From positions 205,001 through 269,000 of the forward strand of contig RPFO01000132.1 in the NCBI GenBank assembly GCA_009746045.1: 64,000 bases of DNA. The letters are read 5' to 3'. This document shows, piece after piece, positions 40,376 to 49,592 of the stretch. Position 1 is the first letter of the stretch, and every line of letters begins with the position of its first letter. A program made the position numbers and the translations under genes. This DNA is from Mesostigma viride. Lineage: Eukaryota > Streptophyta > Mesostigmatophyceae > Mesostigmatales > Mesostigmataceae. Below the pieces are notes generated by a model, which ran no database searches, was not told the DNA's origin, and saw only the letters and a program-made list of their open reading frames with translations.

Positions 40376-40570
40376 CTCCCCCTAGGGCAGCGTGCGGCTG
40401 CCTAGATAGATGATGTAGTTAGAATGTTGTTAGATAGATGTAGTATGTAGCCAATGTAGATAGATTAGACCGGTAGGAATGTGTGCGCCCATCCATCCAT
40501 TCATTGGGGTTAATGCTCCGTGACTCCCCAACGGGAGCACGAGTCTAATTAATTAATTAATTATTCAGAA

Positions 40571-40850
40571 CATGAAGTGAGACTACTCATGGATGCATGA
40601 CATTTTAAAGTGTAATCATAATTCAACAATGACGTGTAAAAGCATGTTAGTGCAAGCTCTACATCTAGTTTCAATCTTGTGTAGACAAACAGCAGGGCAA
40701 GACTTTTGAGCACCATCCGCATTTGTCACCTATTGTCAGGGCTCAAAGACGACGTGCTGAGCACTGCAAGCACATGAATGGCCTACGGCTGTCAAATGTG
40801 AAACTTGCTGCTTTCAAATGAAAAGCTTCACGAGGGGCGTAAACGTGACA
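40571..40850. other. No gene recognised
   Basis: Short spacer between LINE-1 copy B and the long-TIR element; only short frames. Confidence 0.5.
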
Positions 40851-40976
40851 GTCGGGGTAAAATTGGCTCTTTTTTAGCAAATTTAGCAAATTAGCAAATT
40901 AGCGGAAGGCGGGGGCCGAGATTAATTAAGAGGTACCTTGAAATTAAATAAGACGCATACCTCTATCGAGATATAT

Positions 40977-41260
40977 TCTGATCAGACACTCCGCAAAGGT
41001 GAAAACCTTTGCGTTCAGTGCCGGGCCGCGGAAAACGCGGAAAACGCGATCTGCAAATGAATCCGACCGGAATCGAACTGGGGACCTCTCGCACCAATTT
41101 TGCTGACTATAGGACGGACGTCTCCGGTTACCATGGCATCGCCAACTTACACCTACAGTCATCCGCAAAAGTTCTCCTGTCCGGGGAGTGATGCAAGCCT
41201 TTCGGATTTGGTACTAGATAAATCACTCGAGATCTGTGTGTAGGAGTACTACACACGTGT
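40977..41260 (-). mobile_element. SINE-like repeat, copy 1, with perfect 9-bp TSD
   Basis: GAGATATAT at 40968-40976 and 41261-41269 flanks it and is single in the sister arms of the host element, proving insertion. The minus strand contains CCAGTTCGATTCCGG, a tRNA B-box-like motif (polymerase III internal promoter), and upstream TATAGTCAGCAAAATTGG, a weak A-box-like motif. The other end carries a hairpin GCAAAGGTGAAAACCTTTGC. Calling it a SINE rests on size, TSD and B-box. Confidence 0.65.
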
Positions 41261-41677
41261 GAGATATATGTTCGGAGGCGAATTTCTATTGGCGTTAATT
41301 TGTAGTATTGTACGAAAACATGTCAAGGGTGACGGAAAGAAGGACTTATGTTCCAAATTCAATTCAATGCACGACGGTATTGGACGGAGTTCCCGGTCTG
41401 GCAAGCGGATTTTGGATCTCACGTTCAGGGGTTTTTGGAAATCGCATCCGGTGCTGGGCGCACCCGATGACAGATGACAATGACAAGAGGCTACGGTACG
41501 CGTCGATAAATACGGGTAACGCTTGCGAAAGGAACGGTGTGGGCCGATAAATACGGGTAACGCTTGCAGACGCGGCGGCATGAGCCGGAAACATTGTGAT
41601 CAGGGACGAAACGAACGGAAAGCGCAGCCTACTGGCTCATACTCGTGGGTCAAGATGGCGGCCTATGGGCCATACCA

Positions 41678-42027
41678 TGCCAAGGCGGCCGCGTAAAGTG
41701 TTTATGAACGGTGATTTTGAACGTGGCGTAAGAAAGAACCTGGCCACCACGCCGTTGGTGGTAGAAAACCCTTTAGGTCCTCCACCCCGTGGTCGGGGAA
41801 AACAACCACGTAAACAAAGAGCACACCATCCCAACGAGCCACCCACGTCAAAACGCAAGGTCTCTGCAACTCTTGGTGGAAGCGTTGTCGGTGAGGCTAC
41901 GGGTACTCCGAAGCGGGCCCGGGCCCGGGGCGGGTTCGTTGCTTCTCTTGGTCACGGCAACTGCCCTAGCAATGCCGCGTCTGCTCCAAGTGTTGGCAGT
42001 GCTTCTTCGCAACCCCAACTCCCATGA
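41678..42027 (+). CDS. Basic proline-rich frame in the large long-TIR element, unknown
   Basis: The frame from MPRRPRKVFMNGDFERGV runs about 116 aa with RGRGKQPRKQRAHHPNEPP, SKRKVSATLGGSVVG and PKRARARGG. An overlapping frame (42024-42209, MSEYETATSMHLHEVNALMD) could continue it if a frameshift or splice exists. DNA-binding-like composition would suit an element-encoded accessory or N-terminal transposase exon, but no domain can be named. Confidence 0.3.
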
Positions 42028-42209
42028 GCGAATATGAAACTGCAACCTCAATGCACCTTCACGAGGTCAATGCCCTCATGGATCATTTGGAGGTATTTGC
42101 TGGCAATGTTGCTAGCATGGCAGCGCTTGCTATGTGCATTAGGGAAGGTGCAACTTCTATGCACCACAGGCTGCCTACATCCTTTGCGGCACATCCATCT
42201 TCACGTTAA

Positions 42210-44240
42210 CAATCCTAAGCGGGACAACATGTGTATCCTGGCTACATTTCATCTGTGTTTGTTGTAAGTTGGTGCGTTTCCTCGGCAAAACTTCGTATCA
42301 ACATTGAACATCTTCTTGCCGTAGTGTAATGTGAGTATCTCAAACATATGTGCCGGGCCATTGTCTTGCTCCCGAACATTTTGCGGTGTTTGGCTTTAAG
42401 CCCTATAATGGAATGTTGGAGTTGTGGTGTCCATTGTAGTGCTTGTTGGCTGCCTCCATGATCGTGAGATGTGGCCTTGAATCTCATGTGTGTATTTTCT
42501 TTCAACGATGGACTTGAGTTCTTGGTTTCTTTGCGTTACTTATACATGTGGCGCCAACTCCTCCCAAATGTACAAGGCCACCCCCAGACATGCAACCATG
42601 CCCTAGTCTCCACACTTGCAGGTGCGGCGCATGGTGGACGGACCTACGTGGCGCTGCATGCGACATATCTTCTTGCTGCTGCGGACCGGCTACTATTGCT
42701 ACACTTATCATCAAGGATGTGGCATATCAGTGGTGCCATCATCATAATTCTTGGCAACGTTTGAAGCTCAATCAGCCATCATGGTGTGGACAGTAGGTCT
42801 AGTGGCCCTTGCTTGCGATGGAGCCGTGGTGCCATCACTTCCCCCGGTGGACATCTGTGCTTCCCATCAGTTCCAACGTTCACTACATGTGTTGAGCCGC
42901 TCATGTTGACGGTGGTTCAACCATGGTTGAAGCTAGCCTGAAGTGGCTGGTTTGGCATGTGCCGATTTAGTGGCTAGACGAGTAGTGGGCTCTCAACCCA
43001 CTCGGGTGCAAAAAGCGAATCTTCACTGGTAGTTTGACATGTCCGGCTTTGTTGGTGAAAGCTCGTGTAGGCTGTCCAACTGAGTGGTGGTTTCAATGGC
43101 CGCCGCCGCCTCCTCCGGGCCGCTGCCGCCTCCGGGCCGCCGCTGCTGCCGCCGCCTCCGGGCCGCCGCCGCCGCCTCCTCCTTTGGGCCGCCGCTGCCC
43201 CCTCCTCCGGGCCGCCGCTGCCGCCGCCGCCTCCTTTGGGCCGCCACCGCCTTAGCCGGGCCGCCGCCGCCGCTGGCGTTGGGTAGTGCCATGCATTGTG
43301 GTACCAACCCAAGGTTGCTGTGGGAGTTCCCTTAAACCCTGAGTGCCCCCCCTCAGGATAACATTACTGGATGTTCCCTAGCAACCGCCACCATTAGGGA
43401 GGACAGTCAATACTTGCTGACCCACATTTGCTTGACATGTCAATATGTAACAACCAAATCTGACTTGTTGTTACATCCTGAGTTTTGTAATAGTTTGGGA
43501 TTTTATTTGAGGCCTTTTGGATGAGTATTGAGCTAGTTATGAGGTTTCCCACGTGCAGAGATATTTCGAGACCTGGACTTTGTCAACTGACTTGTTTAGA
43601 CCCTCATTGGTCGTGGCCTGATCCACGTGGGGTTATTAGTTGGTCGGTTCTGCCAAGTCTTGCCTAGATATTTTAGGACTCCAATGCTTATCAAGATTCG
43701 GTGATTCCACGTCTGGATTATGCCAGGCTGGTTTGTGTGCTCTTGTGTTACGTGTCTAGTTAGAGGGACGAAAGAATCTTACCTTGTGATGCTGTAACCT
43801 GATTGGTCCATTTCAGGCTAACGGTGGAGCATGCTCGACATGCACGTTGAGATTAGGACGTATGGGTTGCCATTGCTGGAACGTTTGTTGTGATCTAATC
43901 TAACATGGTACAATAAGGTTCGCATAATTCATCCATCCTCAAAGCCTCTTGCTCGTTGACCACTTTCAGTTCCACAGAAGTAGTCAAGGATATTACTTGT
44001 CTAACTTACTGAGATAACTAGACACAATTATCAAGGAGACAATTATATTTCTTGATCAACGCATCTCTCGATTTCTGGCCTGCGCTGGTTGTCTCCTTGA
44101 TATTTCTTGATCAACGCATTGCGGTCCAATGTGGTGTGATCAATTGTTTCTTAAGCCGCGGTATGATTGTGTGCACGAGTTTAATTCGTCAACCCCGATG
44201 GATTCGATTGACTAGATTAAGTGAGACAACTATGCATGCC
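42210..44240. other. Interior of large element, no recognisable gene; GCC-rich repeat at 43090-43280
   Basis: 43090-43280 is a GCCGCC/TCCGGGCCGCC imperfect repeat giving spurious Pro/Ala/Arg-rich frames. 44065-44101 carries a 60-bp-family dispersed repeat. The remainder has only short frames. Confidence 0.5.
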
Positions 44241-44247
44241 TGAGATG

Positions 44248-44703
44248 GATTAATTAATTTACTAATTAACATCGTGCTAGCTCCCGTTTGGGAGCTAGTC
44301 ATGGAGCATTAATCGCGACGGATGGATGGATGGATGGATGGATGGATGGATGGATGGATGGATGGATGGATGGATGGATGGATGGATGGATGGATGGATG
44401 GATGGATGGATGGATGGATGGATGGATGGGTGGGTGGGTGGGTGGGTGGGTGGGTGGGTGGGTGGGTGGGTGGGTGGGTGGGTGGGTGGGTGGGTGGGTG
44501 GGTGGGTGGGTGGGTGGGTGGGTGGGTGGGTGGGTGGGTGGGTGGGTGGGTGGGTGGGTGGGTGGGTGGGTGGGTGGGTGGGTGGGTGGGTGGGTGGGTG
44601 GGTGGGTGGGTGGGTGGGTGGGTGGGTGGGTGGGTGGGTGGGTGGGTGGGTGGGTGGGTGGGTGGGTGGGTGGGTGGGTGGGTGGGTGGGTGGGTGGGTG
44701 GGG

Positions 44704-44776
<73 letters not shown>

Positions 44777-44935
44777 GGTGGATGGATGGATGGATGGATG
44801 GATGGATGGATGGATGGATGGATGGATGGATGGATGGATGGGTGCACACAATCCAACCCGTCTATTCTATCTAGTAACAAACAATCCTATTAGTCTATCT
44901 TATCTAGCTAGAGTGTGCCAGACCCTAGGAGTCTT
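44248..44935 (-). mobile_element. LINE-1 copy E: 3' UTR-only fragment with expanded simple repeats
   Basis: Read on minus: CTAGATAAGATAGACTAATAGG-type UTR remnants (44860-44930), then the tetranucleotide tract, then the terminal block GGAGCTAGCACGATG... and AATTAATT near 44250-44300 in the mutated form GCTAGCTCCCGTTTGGGAGC. More diverged than copies A-D. Lies in the large long-TIR element. Confidence 0.65.
44321..44838 (+). repeat. Compound microsatellite (GGAT)n(GGGT)n(GT)n(GGGT)n(GGAT)n
   Basis: About 26 GGAT units, about 75 GGGT units, about 30 GT units, then GGGT and GGAT again. The near mirror order around the GT core suggests successive internal expansions of a GGAT tract with new variants arising in the middle. 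Confidence 0.95.
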
Positions 44936-44999
44936 GCCTAGATATATACTCACTAGTAGATATGCTCTAGTTGTCTCACATCATTGTCTCACTTAATAA

Positions 45000-46140
45000 T
45001 TAATATGTGTGAATGCACGTAGTTTCACTTGATAATGACCAACTAGTGGCCGGGAGTACCTGTTCACGTGCCCCATTGAGGGCTTATATATGTCGTCGAG
45101 GCAAGAAGCAACCATTTATCAAGGAGACAATGCAACAACCAGCGCAGGCCAGATAATTTATACCAAGTCCTCAATTTGCATGATTTTTCAATTGCTCCTT
45201 ATCCAATTACAATTTACAACACATACGCATGAATCATAGAGCTTTGTGTGCTACAACGCAGACAGTTCTGGCGCTCCCGGTCGTCATCTTGCCGACACCG
45301 GGCCACTGCGGTTGTCACCCGGCACCCCTCACCCCACCCCACTGCACAGCAAAAACCTGCTTCCTAGAATTGGCCTGCAGCCGAGAAGGGCGCCAATGCC
45401 GTGTAGAAACTCATGATGTGAACGGCATGTGGTCAGTGGTCACAAGCGCCAAGGACACCTAGTGGCCTTTACCTGCCCCAAACCACAACATCCCAAGCAT
45501 GCCTTTATCTGCGGAGCAGCTGATCCTGAAGTGGCAACCCCGCCCTTACGACACATAACACCGACCATGCCACCATGGGACCTGCGTCCTGCAATAAAAT
45601 ATTTGCCTAAATATCGTCGTCTTGTGCCCGCACGTCCATGGAGGTTGAAATTACTTATTAACATGCGAATATAATCAATCGGAGGCATGAAAATTGTTGC
45701 GCACAACCCGCCGGATTCCCTCCACAGCACAGCCGAAGGAACCAATCTAACAGCCCTGTTTTCTTGACTACTGAGTTTGTCCTACCAGCTAGCACCGCAA
45801 CGCAATACTAATTCGGCCGTTGATCGACATTTCCCCAGCCTACTTGACTGGAACAGATGCCGCTAAATTCTTTCGGTCCGTCAATTCTTTTGGTGTGGAG
45901 TTGAATTTATTCTACTAGGCCAAAGTCCCCCCGCGGCTCGCGCCCTGGCCATGGTGAAATTGGTGATGGACTTAGAAGTTTTCTGCCTTCCATCCTGTGG
46001 CGAGGCTCCGCTTGGCAGTTGACGCGCCAGCATTTTCTTCTGTCATTTGTACTTACGCACCATAAGTTTACGCGCCGGGGCGCGTGCGATCGATACAGTA
46101 GACTTAGCAGTTCGCACAGGCATGTGCGTCGGCGCCCTCC
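45000..46140. other. Interior of large element, right half, no recognisable gene
   Basis: 45116-45159 has an inverted member of the 60-bp dispersed repeat (AACCAGCGCAGGCCAG). Short frames only. Confidence 0.5.
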
Positions 46141-46829
46141 GTAGTATGAGCCAGTAGGCTGCGCTTTCCGTTCGTTTCGTCCCTGATCACAATGTTTCCG
46201 GCTCATGCCGCCGCGTCTGCAAGCGTTACCCGTATTTATCGGCCCACACCGTTCCTTTCGCAAGCGTTACCCGTATTTATCGACGCGTACCGTAGCCTCT
46301 TGTCATTGTCATCTGTCATCGGGTGCGCCCAGCACCGGATGCGATTTCCAAAAACCCCACGTTCAGAAAAGGGCTTGGGTACACGACGCGGCGCGACGTA
46401 CGCTGTAAAATGGCTCGCAGAAAAGGAACCGTGGCGACTATTTGGCGCCGCGTCGGTCTTGACGTTGTTTGCTCCGTTGGATCTGCATCTACGGCGTTCG
46501 TGGGTTGTTTCGAAACCCGGTCGATGAGATTTTACGGAGAAGTAGGGTATATAAGTGATCTTTATTGTTTTCTTGATATAAGTGATCCTTTTTTGACCAA
46601 GCGGTGAACTGAATGTAGAAGTCGGAATAAATTATACGGTCGGACACGTTGTCGTACTATACTACAACTTAATGCCAATAGAAATTCGCCTCCAAAAATA
46701 TATCTGGATAGAGGTATGCCTCTTATTTAATTTCAAGGTACCTCTTATTTAATCTCGGGCGGCGCCCTCCGGGAGTCGGGGTAAAATTGGTTAATTTGTA
46801 AACTGGGGACAACCTAGTCAGTAAAAAAA

Positions 46830-46977
46830 AGGACGTGACAGTCGGGGTAAAATTGGCTCTTTTTTAGCAAATTAGCAAATTAGCAAATTAGCAAATTAGC
46901 AAATTAGCAAATTAGCAAATTAGCAAATTAGCAGAGGCGGGGGGCCGAGATTAATTAAGAGGTACCTTGAAATTAAA
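46830..46977. mobile_element. Long-TIR element, third copy, left part
   Basis: GTCGGGGTAAAATTGGCTCT then GCAAATTA repeats, GCAGAGGCGGGGGGCCGAGA and AAGAGGTACCTTGAAATTAAA; interrupted at 46978 and resumed at 48943. Confidence 0.75.
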
Positions 46978-48942
46978 GGAATCCACTCCAGCCACGAGCC
47001 ACGAGCCACGAGGTAGCCATGGCTGTCGGAGCTCATAACTTTCACGTTTGAGCACCGAATTTAGTCGTGAATATCACTATCGCTTCGTCTTTCTAAGACG
47101 CACATGCTGATATAATTTTCCGAATCTAAAACGCAATATATGACGAGCAAACGCCCGTCGACGCAACGCAGTTTGGCGGATGCGCTCGCCTTCAACAATG
47201 CGGCAGCTGAGGCTGCCGCTTCGCCAGATCCGGCAGGCAGCGGTGACCCTAGTCGTGCACTGGTGGTCGCCCAGCAACCTCCCAGCCTCAATGCCTCGCC
47301 ATCGGCATCGCCTGACCCTAAACGCGCCCGCCCCGCCGACAAAACTGGAGGGCCACGCTGGGCGGAAACACGCTTCTCGGAACCGCGCTTTCGGCCCCAA
47401 CCTTTCCAGGTCGATGATTACGACTGGACCACCATTTCTCCGAGTGAAGCTATGCATCACATCTTCTTCGGGGACTACGCCTCGCTTTACGACCTGTGCC
47501 TCCATCTCCACGCCACTGGACGCCTCCTCGTCGACGACGGCCGACGCTGGCACAACATCAGCCAGATGTTCGGGTGTCCCCGCCCCCAACTCCAACACGC
47601 CGTCCTCAACTCTCTTCTCCAGAAGTCTGACGGCGAGATCTGGGCTCCATCCATCTCCGCCCCCGCATTCCGTTCCATCCTCACGGAAGCCTTTCAGCAG
47701 CACGTGACCCCCCTTGCTGCCGACATAGCAGCAATCGGCGGCACGCTGACTGCTGAACTTCCTCACATTTCCACCGCCGCCGCCTCCACCTCCACTGCCA
47801 TTTCCGCCTCCACTGCCGACATCAAAGCCCAGCTCCTCGACCTCGACCACCGCCTTCAAGCCACCGCCAACGCCCTTGAGAGCTTGCATGACACCGCCGG
47901 CCTCACCGCCCAGGCGGTCAAGGACATCGCCGCCCAGCCGGCGTCTGCTGGCTCGGCCGGCGATGCTCCCTCCACCTGGGCGGACTTGCTTAAGCAGCAC
48001 ACCACCTCCACCACCTCCACCATCTCGGCACAACTCAAGCAACAAGCCCTCGACCTTCGCGAGGAAGCCGACATCGCGCGGCGCAGCCACAATGTCATCG
48101 TCAAGCACTTCGACCAGCAGGCAGGTGAGACCTCCACGAGCCTTCTTGAGGCATTTAAGCGCGCCATTCTTGCCCCCATGTTACTCACTGGTGAGCTGGA
48201 CATGTCGGCTGTCCGCCTCCCCCGCGCGCGGGGGAAGGCTGGCCCGGCACCCGTGCTCCTCACCTTTAAGTACATGGCGGACAAGCTGGCGTTCCTTAAA
48301 TGCCGCAAGAAGCTCTCGGAGACTCGCTTCACGCTGGACGACGACTTGACCCTGGCCCAGCAACAACGGCGACGCGAGCTATGGCCGACCTACCTTCAGC
48401 TCCGGCAGAGCGCAAGGGGGAAGCCGGTATACTGGAGGGGGGCGGTCATCCACGTTGACCACAAGCCCTGGCAGCCCCCTCCTGCCACCTCAGACTAGGA
48501 ATATATATACCAGTAGTGTAGATTAGTAAGGCTTAGCCTAGCATGTGGCCCACGCGCATGTGCGCCCATAATGGCCCCCATGGATGATGCCTTCAACATT
48601 TAGCCATGCTTTGTCTATAATGGGACCCCCATGGATGTTGCATTAAGAATTTAGCCATGCTATGCCATGCAGAGAGATGCTCTCTGTCGAGAAGCCATGT
48701 CCTAGCTCTTGTATAGCCATGATGATCTTCCTCCCTCACAGGCATGCTCCCCCCTTACCCGGGCATAGCGTGATAGACCATGAGGGTGCAGGTGCCTTGG
48801 TGCACCTAGAGCAGGGGTAGCTTACATTCCCACCCTTGCATGAAGTAGCCTAGAATGTATTAAAAGCCATATGCCCATTCTCAGGGCTATGTGCTACATC
48901 TACTCCCAACGGAGTGATGTTGATAATTAATTAATTAATTAA
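46978..48942 (+). mobile_element. ORF1-only non-LTR retroelement, complete, perfect 11-bp TSD
   Basis: TTGAAATTAAA at 46967-46977 and 48943-48953 bounds a 1965-bp insert in the long-TIR element. Content: leader with GCTCATAACTTTCACGTTTG and GCTGATATAATTTTCC, one intact frame (47140-48498), a roughly 440-bp 3' UTR, and AATT tail. No endonuclease or RT sequence is present, and the TSD shows this is the whole inserted unit. It must use enzymes from another LINE. The leader resembles that of LINE-1 (GCTCATAACTTTCACATCCG, GATGATATAATTTTCAG). Decayed relatives lie at 28541-37378 and 26920-28020. Confidence 0.85.
47140..48498 (+). CDS. ORF1p-like protein of the ORF1-only retroelement, 452 aa
   Basis: Starts MTSKRPSTQRSLADALAFNN; SPT-rich N terminus with PKRARPADK; a central helical region rich in Ala/Thr with coiled-coil character (ADIKAQLLDLDHRLQATANA, about residues 225-250); TWADLLKQHTTSTTSTISAQ; LDLREEADIARRSHNVIVKH; then an RRM-like part (RARGKAGPAPVLLTFKYMAD) and a C terminus TLDDDLTLAQQQRRRELWPT ... 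LQLRQSARGKPVYWRGAVIH, the pattern of the L1 ORF1p C-terminal domain. Distinct from the LINE-1 ORF1p in sequence but parallel in layout. Intact frame plus perfect TSD indicates a recent insertion. Expected role: RNA binding and packaging. Confidence 0.75.
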   Translation: MTSKRPSTQRSLADALAFNNAAAEAAASPDPAGSGDPSRALVVAQQPPSLNASPSASPDPKRARPADKTGGPRWAETRFSEPRFRPQPFQVDDYDWTTISPSEAMHHIFFGDYASLYDLCLHLHATGRLLVDDGRRWHNISQMFGCPRPQLQHAVLNSLLQKSDGEIWAPSISAPAFRSILTEAFQQHVTPLAADIAAIGGTLTAELPHISTAAASTSTAISASTADIKAQLLDLDHRLQATANALESLHDTAGLTAQAVKDIAAQPASAGSAGDAPSTWADLLKQHTTSTTSTISAQLKQQALDLREEADIARRSHNVIVKHFDQQAGETSTSLLEAFKRAILAPMLLTGELDMSAVRLPRARGKAGPAPVLLTFKYMADKLAFLKCRKKLSETRFTLDDDLTLAQQQRRRELWPTYLQLRQSARGKPVYWRGAVIHVDHKPWQPPPATSD

Positions 48943-49470
48943 TTGAAATTAAATAAGAGGCATGCCTCTATCGAGATATATGTATGGAGGCGAGTTTCTA
49001 TTGGCTTTAATTTGTAGTATTGTACGACAACTGTCAAGGGTGACGGAAAGTACTGAAATCGCGGAAGTGTCGCGAAGACGTTTCTACTTTCTAGATCGAT
49101 TGCGCATTCGACTGTTCAGAGGCAGAGGTGGGTAGACTGGCAGTACTGTACGACGGTGTTGGACGGAATTTCCGGTCAGCGATGCGGTCTAAAGCTTTGC
49201 ATCTCACGTTGTCGGATCTTAGCCCTTGCGTCGCGCTGTGCTGTGGCGAACTTATTCTCCGCCGTCAGATTGCACCGTCGATGAGCGTCGATGCTCGTCG
49301 ATGAACCCAACGCAAGCCATGTGACGAAAAGAAGTAAAGATTGGTGAGGCGGCACTCGGGTGCGAGTTTGGTAAGTTACGGAACTTGCAGCCCGGCGACT
49401 CCGCGCAGAGCAGTCCGCAGGTAGTCCGCCGGCGTTAATTTGTTAACTGGGGACAACCTAGTCGGTAAAA
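48943..49470. mobile_element. Long-TIR element, third copy, remainder
   Basis: GAAATTAAATAAGAGGCATG, CCTCTATCGAGATATATG, TATGGAGGCGAGTTTCTATT and GTCAAGGGTGACGGAAAGTA match the other arms. It ends about 49440-49470 near TTAACTGGGGACAACCTAGT, also found at the right end of the large copy (46800-46825). The opposite arm is not clear, so this may be a solo arm. Confidence 0.6.
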
Positions 49471-49534
49471 AAAAGGCAATTGTGTGATGAATGTGTCAAG
49501 ATGATATTAATTTATAAGATAAACTCTTACGAAC

Positions 49535-49539
49535 TTACA
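49535..49539 (-). terminator. TGTAA polyadenylation-type signal of the LHC gene
   Basis: On minus, TGTAA 54 bases beyond the LHC stop codon. Confidence 0.5.
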
Positions 49540-49592
49540 TCATCGGTGTGTTTTACCCATTCAATATCTGTACACTGTCCGTGGAAAAATGT

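Larger units (their letters stand above)
37389..40560 (+). mobile_element. LINE-1 copy B, internally deleted, 10-bp TSD
   Basis: TTATTCAGAA at 37379-37388 and 40561-40570 flanks it. The 5' end has a tandem 18-bp repeat (AGGCTTGTAAACCATGC, twice) before the leader. ORF1 is intact. ORF2 jumps from the start of the endonuclease (CGGCCCATTCTTGG, 39355-39368) to RT motif GVWQGCVLSPY; compared with copy A about 2.15 kb (33822-35987) is missing. The 3' UTR has three CATC-like units, the terminal block and the AATT tail. Confidence 0.9.
40851..46800. mobile_element. Large long-TIR element (about 5.9 kb)
   Basis: Left end: GTCGGGGTAAAATTGGCTCT, TTTTTAGCAAATT repeats, GCGGAAGGCGGGGGCCGAGA, AAGAGGTACCTTGAAATTAA. 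Right end (46640-46800): the complement, GAAATTCGCCTCCAAAAATA to GGTACCTC and CGGGCGGCGCCCTCC. Inner arms 41340-41640 and 46150-46400 mirror each other (GATAAATACGGGTAACGCTT twice, TGAGCCGGAAACATTGTGAT, AAACGAACGGAAAGCGCAGC). Total arm length is about 500-700 bp, like foldback elements. It carries a SINE in the left arm, an internal LINE-1 3' fragment and one short basic frame. No transposase was recognised. Confidence 0.7.

Noticed and set aside
41060-41130. Possible tRNA gene on minus in the SINE-like repeats
   Set aside because: Only the B-box region is convincing; repeated four times with TSD, so treated as a repeat.
43084-43335. Pro/Ala/Arg-rich frames on both strands
   Set aside because: Low-complexity GCC repeat; all frames open by composition.
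44288-44996. Long [12 protein letters not shown] repeat frames
   Set aside because: Translation of the compound GGAT/GGGT/GT microsatellite in a LINE-1 remnant.
47077-48108. 343-codon minus frame opposite the ORF1-only protein
   Set aside because: Antisense shadow; the + frame has homologous copies, element context and ORF1p-like pattern.
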